Source: CAYGDP01 sp964348665 (lineage in GTDB: Bacteria > Verrucomicrobiota > Verrucomicrobiia > Palsa-1439 > CAYGDP01). From it: DNA of 64,000 nucleotides. The DNA lies in NCBI GenBank assembly GCA_964348665.1, contig CAYGDP010000010.1, positions 62,001 through 126,000 on the forward strand. The letters run 5' to 3'. The first letter of the stretch is position 1; every line of letters starts with the position of its first letter. Below the pieces are notes generated by a model. It saw only the letters and a list, made by a program, of their open reading frames with translations, made no database searches and had not been told where the DNA came from. Below, one piece after another: positions 63,301-64,000 of the stretch. The translations under genes were made by a program, and so were the position numbers.

Positions 63301-63588
63301 ATCGAATTCGACGGTGATGCTGCTGACTTGTTCCCGGCTTTCGCTGGTCAGCGTTTTGACACCCTGGACGCTGTTGATTTCCTCTTCGAGCCGCTCGGTA
63401 ACCTCCGTCTCCACCAACTCGGCATTCGCGCCGGGATAGACGGTGGTGATATTGACGATGGGCGGGTCAATGTCGGGCAACTCGCGCACCGGCAATCGTG
63501 TGAGCGCCACTGCGCCAAACAAGACAAGCGCCAGACTCATCATCGTCGCCAGCACAGGCCGTTGGATGCTGATTTCGGGCAGGCGCAT
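60400..63588 (-). CDS. RND-family efflux permease (AcrB/MexF-like)
   Basis: 1062 residues, full-length HAE1-type transporter. N-terminal MRLPEISIQRPVLATMMSLALV signal-anchor helix (in part), two periplasmic loops, and the proton-relay region GIVVDDSIVVLENI (Asp pair of TM4). Typical motifs: GRLFIEFAVALAGSVLISAFVALSLSP in parts, and the C-terminal ATRSI-free tail GRRRKNSREIE. It exports drugs or lipophilic compounds with proton uptake, working with the periplasmic adaptor encoded upstream (3 bp gap). No outer membrane TolC-like gene is visible within the window. Confidence 0.95.
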   Translation of the reverse strand: MRLPEISIQRPVLATMMSLALVLFGAVALTRLPVRELPDIDPPIVNITTVYPGANAELVETEVTERLEEEINSVQGVKTLTSESREQVSSITVEFDLSRDIELGAQDVRDRVARVRGKLPQDIEDPIVAKQDTDAQPVIVLSLYSDRYSPLELSSFAENVLKDRLQTVRGVSSIFIGGQKRFAIRLWLDSEKMAARQVTVLDVERALQTQNVELPSGRVENLDREMTILVKGEMKTVDEYNRLVIREDGTALVRLQDVGRAEVGVEDERSIARYNGKPSVALLIVKQSKSNLIEVARGVKAEIQRLKPLLPAGVETVMPYDESLFVEKAIHEVWITLGVAAGLVMITIFLFLRNVRATLIPTATIPVSIITTFGVLTLMGYSINILTMLALVLTIGIVVDDSIVVLENIYRHIEAGEAPMTAAFKAMKEIEFAIIAITLSLVAVFLPLAFQTTITGRLFIEFAVALAGSVLISAFVALSLSPMMAARILKPIGEVRHGRVFLAFERGFEWTRTRYRLALEWSLRHRAPVVMMTLTAFTAAIWFYGRLEKEFLPEEDKGRLFCAVNTPEGSTSEYTDRQVRKMETILQATPEVSGYFAGVALSRGSPGKASEGIVFLRLKEDRTRNIRDIVNAPDGLRNQFSRNVEGAMAIPIIPKSIGRSFSQSFELVLQHHDLNELNRYAGELAGKLRNSGFLAAARSKFELTKPQLLVEIDRNRAAALGVSIEDLSRTMQILFGGLDLSKVKLGGKEYNVIAQLERARRLTPSDLDRLYVRNDKGTLIQLSSVVNYKAGSGPSAINHYNRLRSATITATPVGVPLGTAMKRVEQMLATDMPPGFRYQWGGESRDLQDAGTQVGWVIVLAIIIIYMVLAAQFESLIHPLTVMLALPLAAVGAFGALWLMNQVNLLGTILYAAAHAPNPSSAAQFFSAIIPRIPAMNINLFSQVGIVLLLGLVTKNSILLVEFANQRVADGKSAVDAMLEAGVIRLRPILMTAFSTIAGILPIAIGFGAGAESRRPMGVAAVGGMITSTFLTLFVIPVIYTLVADFAGRRRKNSREIESHTG

Positions 63589-63591
63589 AAC

Positions 63592-64000
63592 TCACTTGGC
63601 AGCCGGCGCGAGCACCACTTTCGCTCCGGGCTGAAGTTTGTGATGACCCTCGACGACCACCCGGTCGCCAACCGCAAGACCGCTGGTGATCTCCGCTTCC
63701 CCAGCGAGTCGCAACCCCACTTCCACTCCCCGCTGTTGCGCGACGTTTTCCTGGTTCAGCACAAAAACGCTCGCTTTGCTGTTCAGCAGGATGAGCGCCG
63801 CTTCGGGGATGACGATCGCGTTGTCACGGATGCGAAGCGTCAGTTCGAGATTGCTGAACATCCCCGGTTTGAGTCGTTGATCAGGATTGGAAAGACGCGC
63901 CTTGAGCAGCGCGGTGCGGGTCTGTTCATCCACGCGCGGGTCAACGAAATAGACGTTGCCCGTAAACGTCTGTCCGGGATACGCCGCGACACTGATCGCG
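63592..64000 (-). CDS. RND periplasmic adaptor subunit, 5' end cut by window
   Basis: Only the C-terminal 135 residues are visible; the reading frame is open to the right edge (SVAAYPGQTFTGNVYFVDPRVDE, split here as two motifs by a turn). The pattern GxVxFVDPRVDEQTRT and LKPGMFSNLELTL is that of the membrane-proximal domain of HlyD/AcrA-type adaptors. It bridges the RND permease to an outer membrane channel. Gene order adaptor then permease with a 3-bp gap is normal. The visible frame includes an internal GTG at 63933, which is not the true start. Confidence 0.9.
   Translation of the reverse strand, partial: AISVAAYPGQTFTGNVYFVDPRVDEQTRTALLKARLSNPDQRLKPGMFSNLELTLRIRDNAIVIPEAALILLNSKASVFVLNQENVAQQRGVEVGLRLAGEAEITSGLAVGDRVVVEGHHKLQPGAKVVLAPAAK

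Overview
The window looks like a chromosomal segment of a Gram-negative, high-G+C member of the Verrucomicrobiota (Pedosphaera/Limisphaera-like). The evidence is combinatorial: arrays of arylsulfatases, a DUF1549/DUF1553 cytochrome gene next to a Tat-exported DUF1501 gene, a sialate O-acetylesterase, a CE15 esterase and a Tat-exported Gfo/Idh protein with no SusC/SusD, together with MsbA-type and RND exporters that imply an outer membrane. The phylum call is inference; no rRNA is present.

Layout. 1-13 kb: housekeeping and envelope genes (secreted protease, MoxR, PriA, lytic transglycosylase, serpin, lipid acyltransferase, MsbA-like exporter, ClpX-like unfoldase, glucose-dehydrogenase-like enzyme). 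13.1-19.1 kb: purB followed without a gap by a four-gene cassette: a MORC/MutL-like GHKL ATPase carrying a C-terminal PD-(D/E)XK nuclease signature, a C5-cytosine methyltransferase, a Vsr nick endonuclease and a PUA/EVE-like plus HNH nuclease. ATGA overlaps join purB to the ATPase, the ATPase to the methylase, and Vsr to HNH; vsr overlaps the methylase by 23 bp. This is the best candidate for an unusual defence system. 19.1-19.7 kb: a repeat-filled spacer and tRNA-Val. 19.7-29.3 kb: a zinc-ribbon protein, CehA-like metallohydrolase, mutL, rnc, xerD and a sigma-54 two-component operon with a small membrane protein between kinase and regulator. 29.4-52.8 kb: a minus-strand catabolic cluster with seven sulfatases, esterases, a PQQ-propeller protein and an oxidoreductase, probably for sulfated and acylated polysaccharide. 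52.9-57.3 kb: TPR genes, including an operon of a TPR-AAA ATPase and two paralogous TPR-membrane proteins. 57.4-64 kb: recQ, a HAD protein and an RND efflux pump.

Two genome-wide habits stand out. First, many transcription-unit-leading genes (priA, purB, recQ, slt, the clpX-like gene and others) have a TAnnnT -10 box only 5-8 nt before the start codon and no Shine-Dalgarno sequence, which predicts leaderless mRNAs. Second, several families of dispersed short repeats are inserted in frame in coding genes: they supply the signal peptides of two secreted proteins, linkers in MutL and PriA, an insertion in a PQQ propeller, the linker of a sigma-54 regulator and the N-terminal spacers of two sulfatases.
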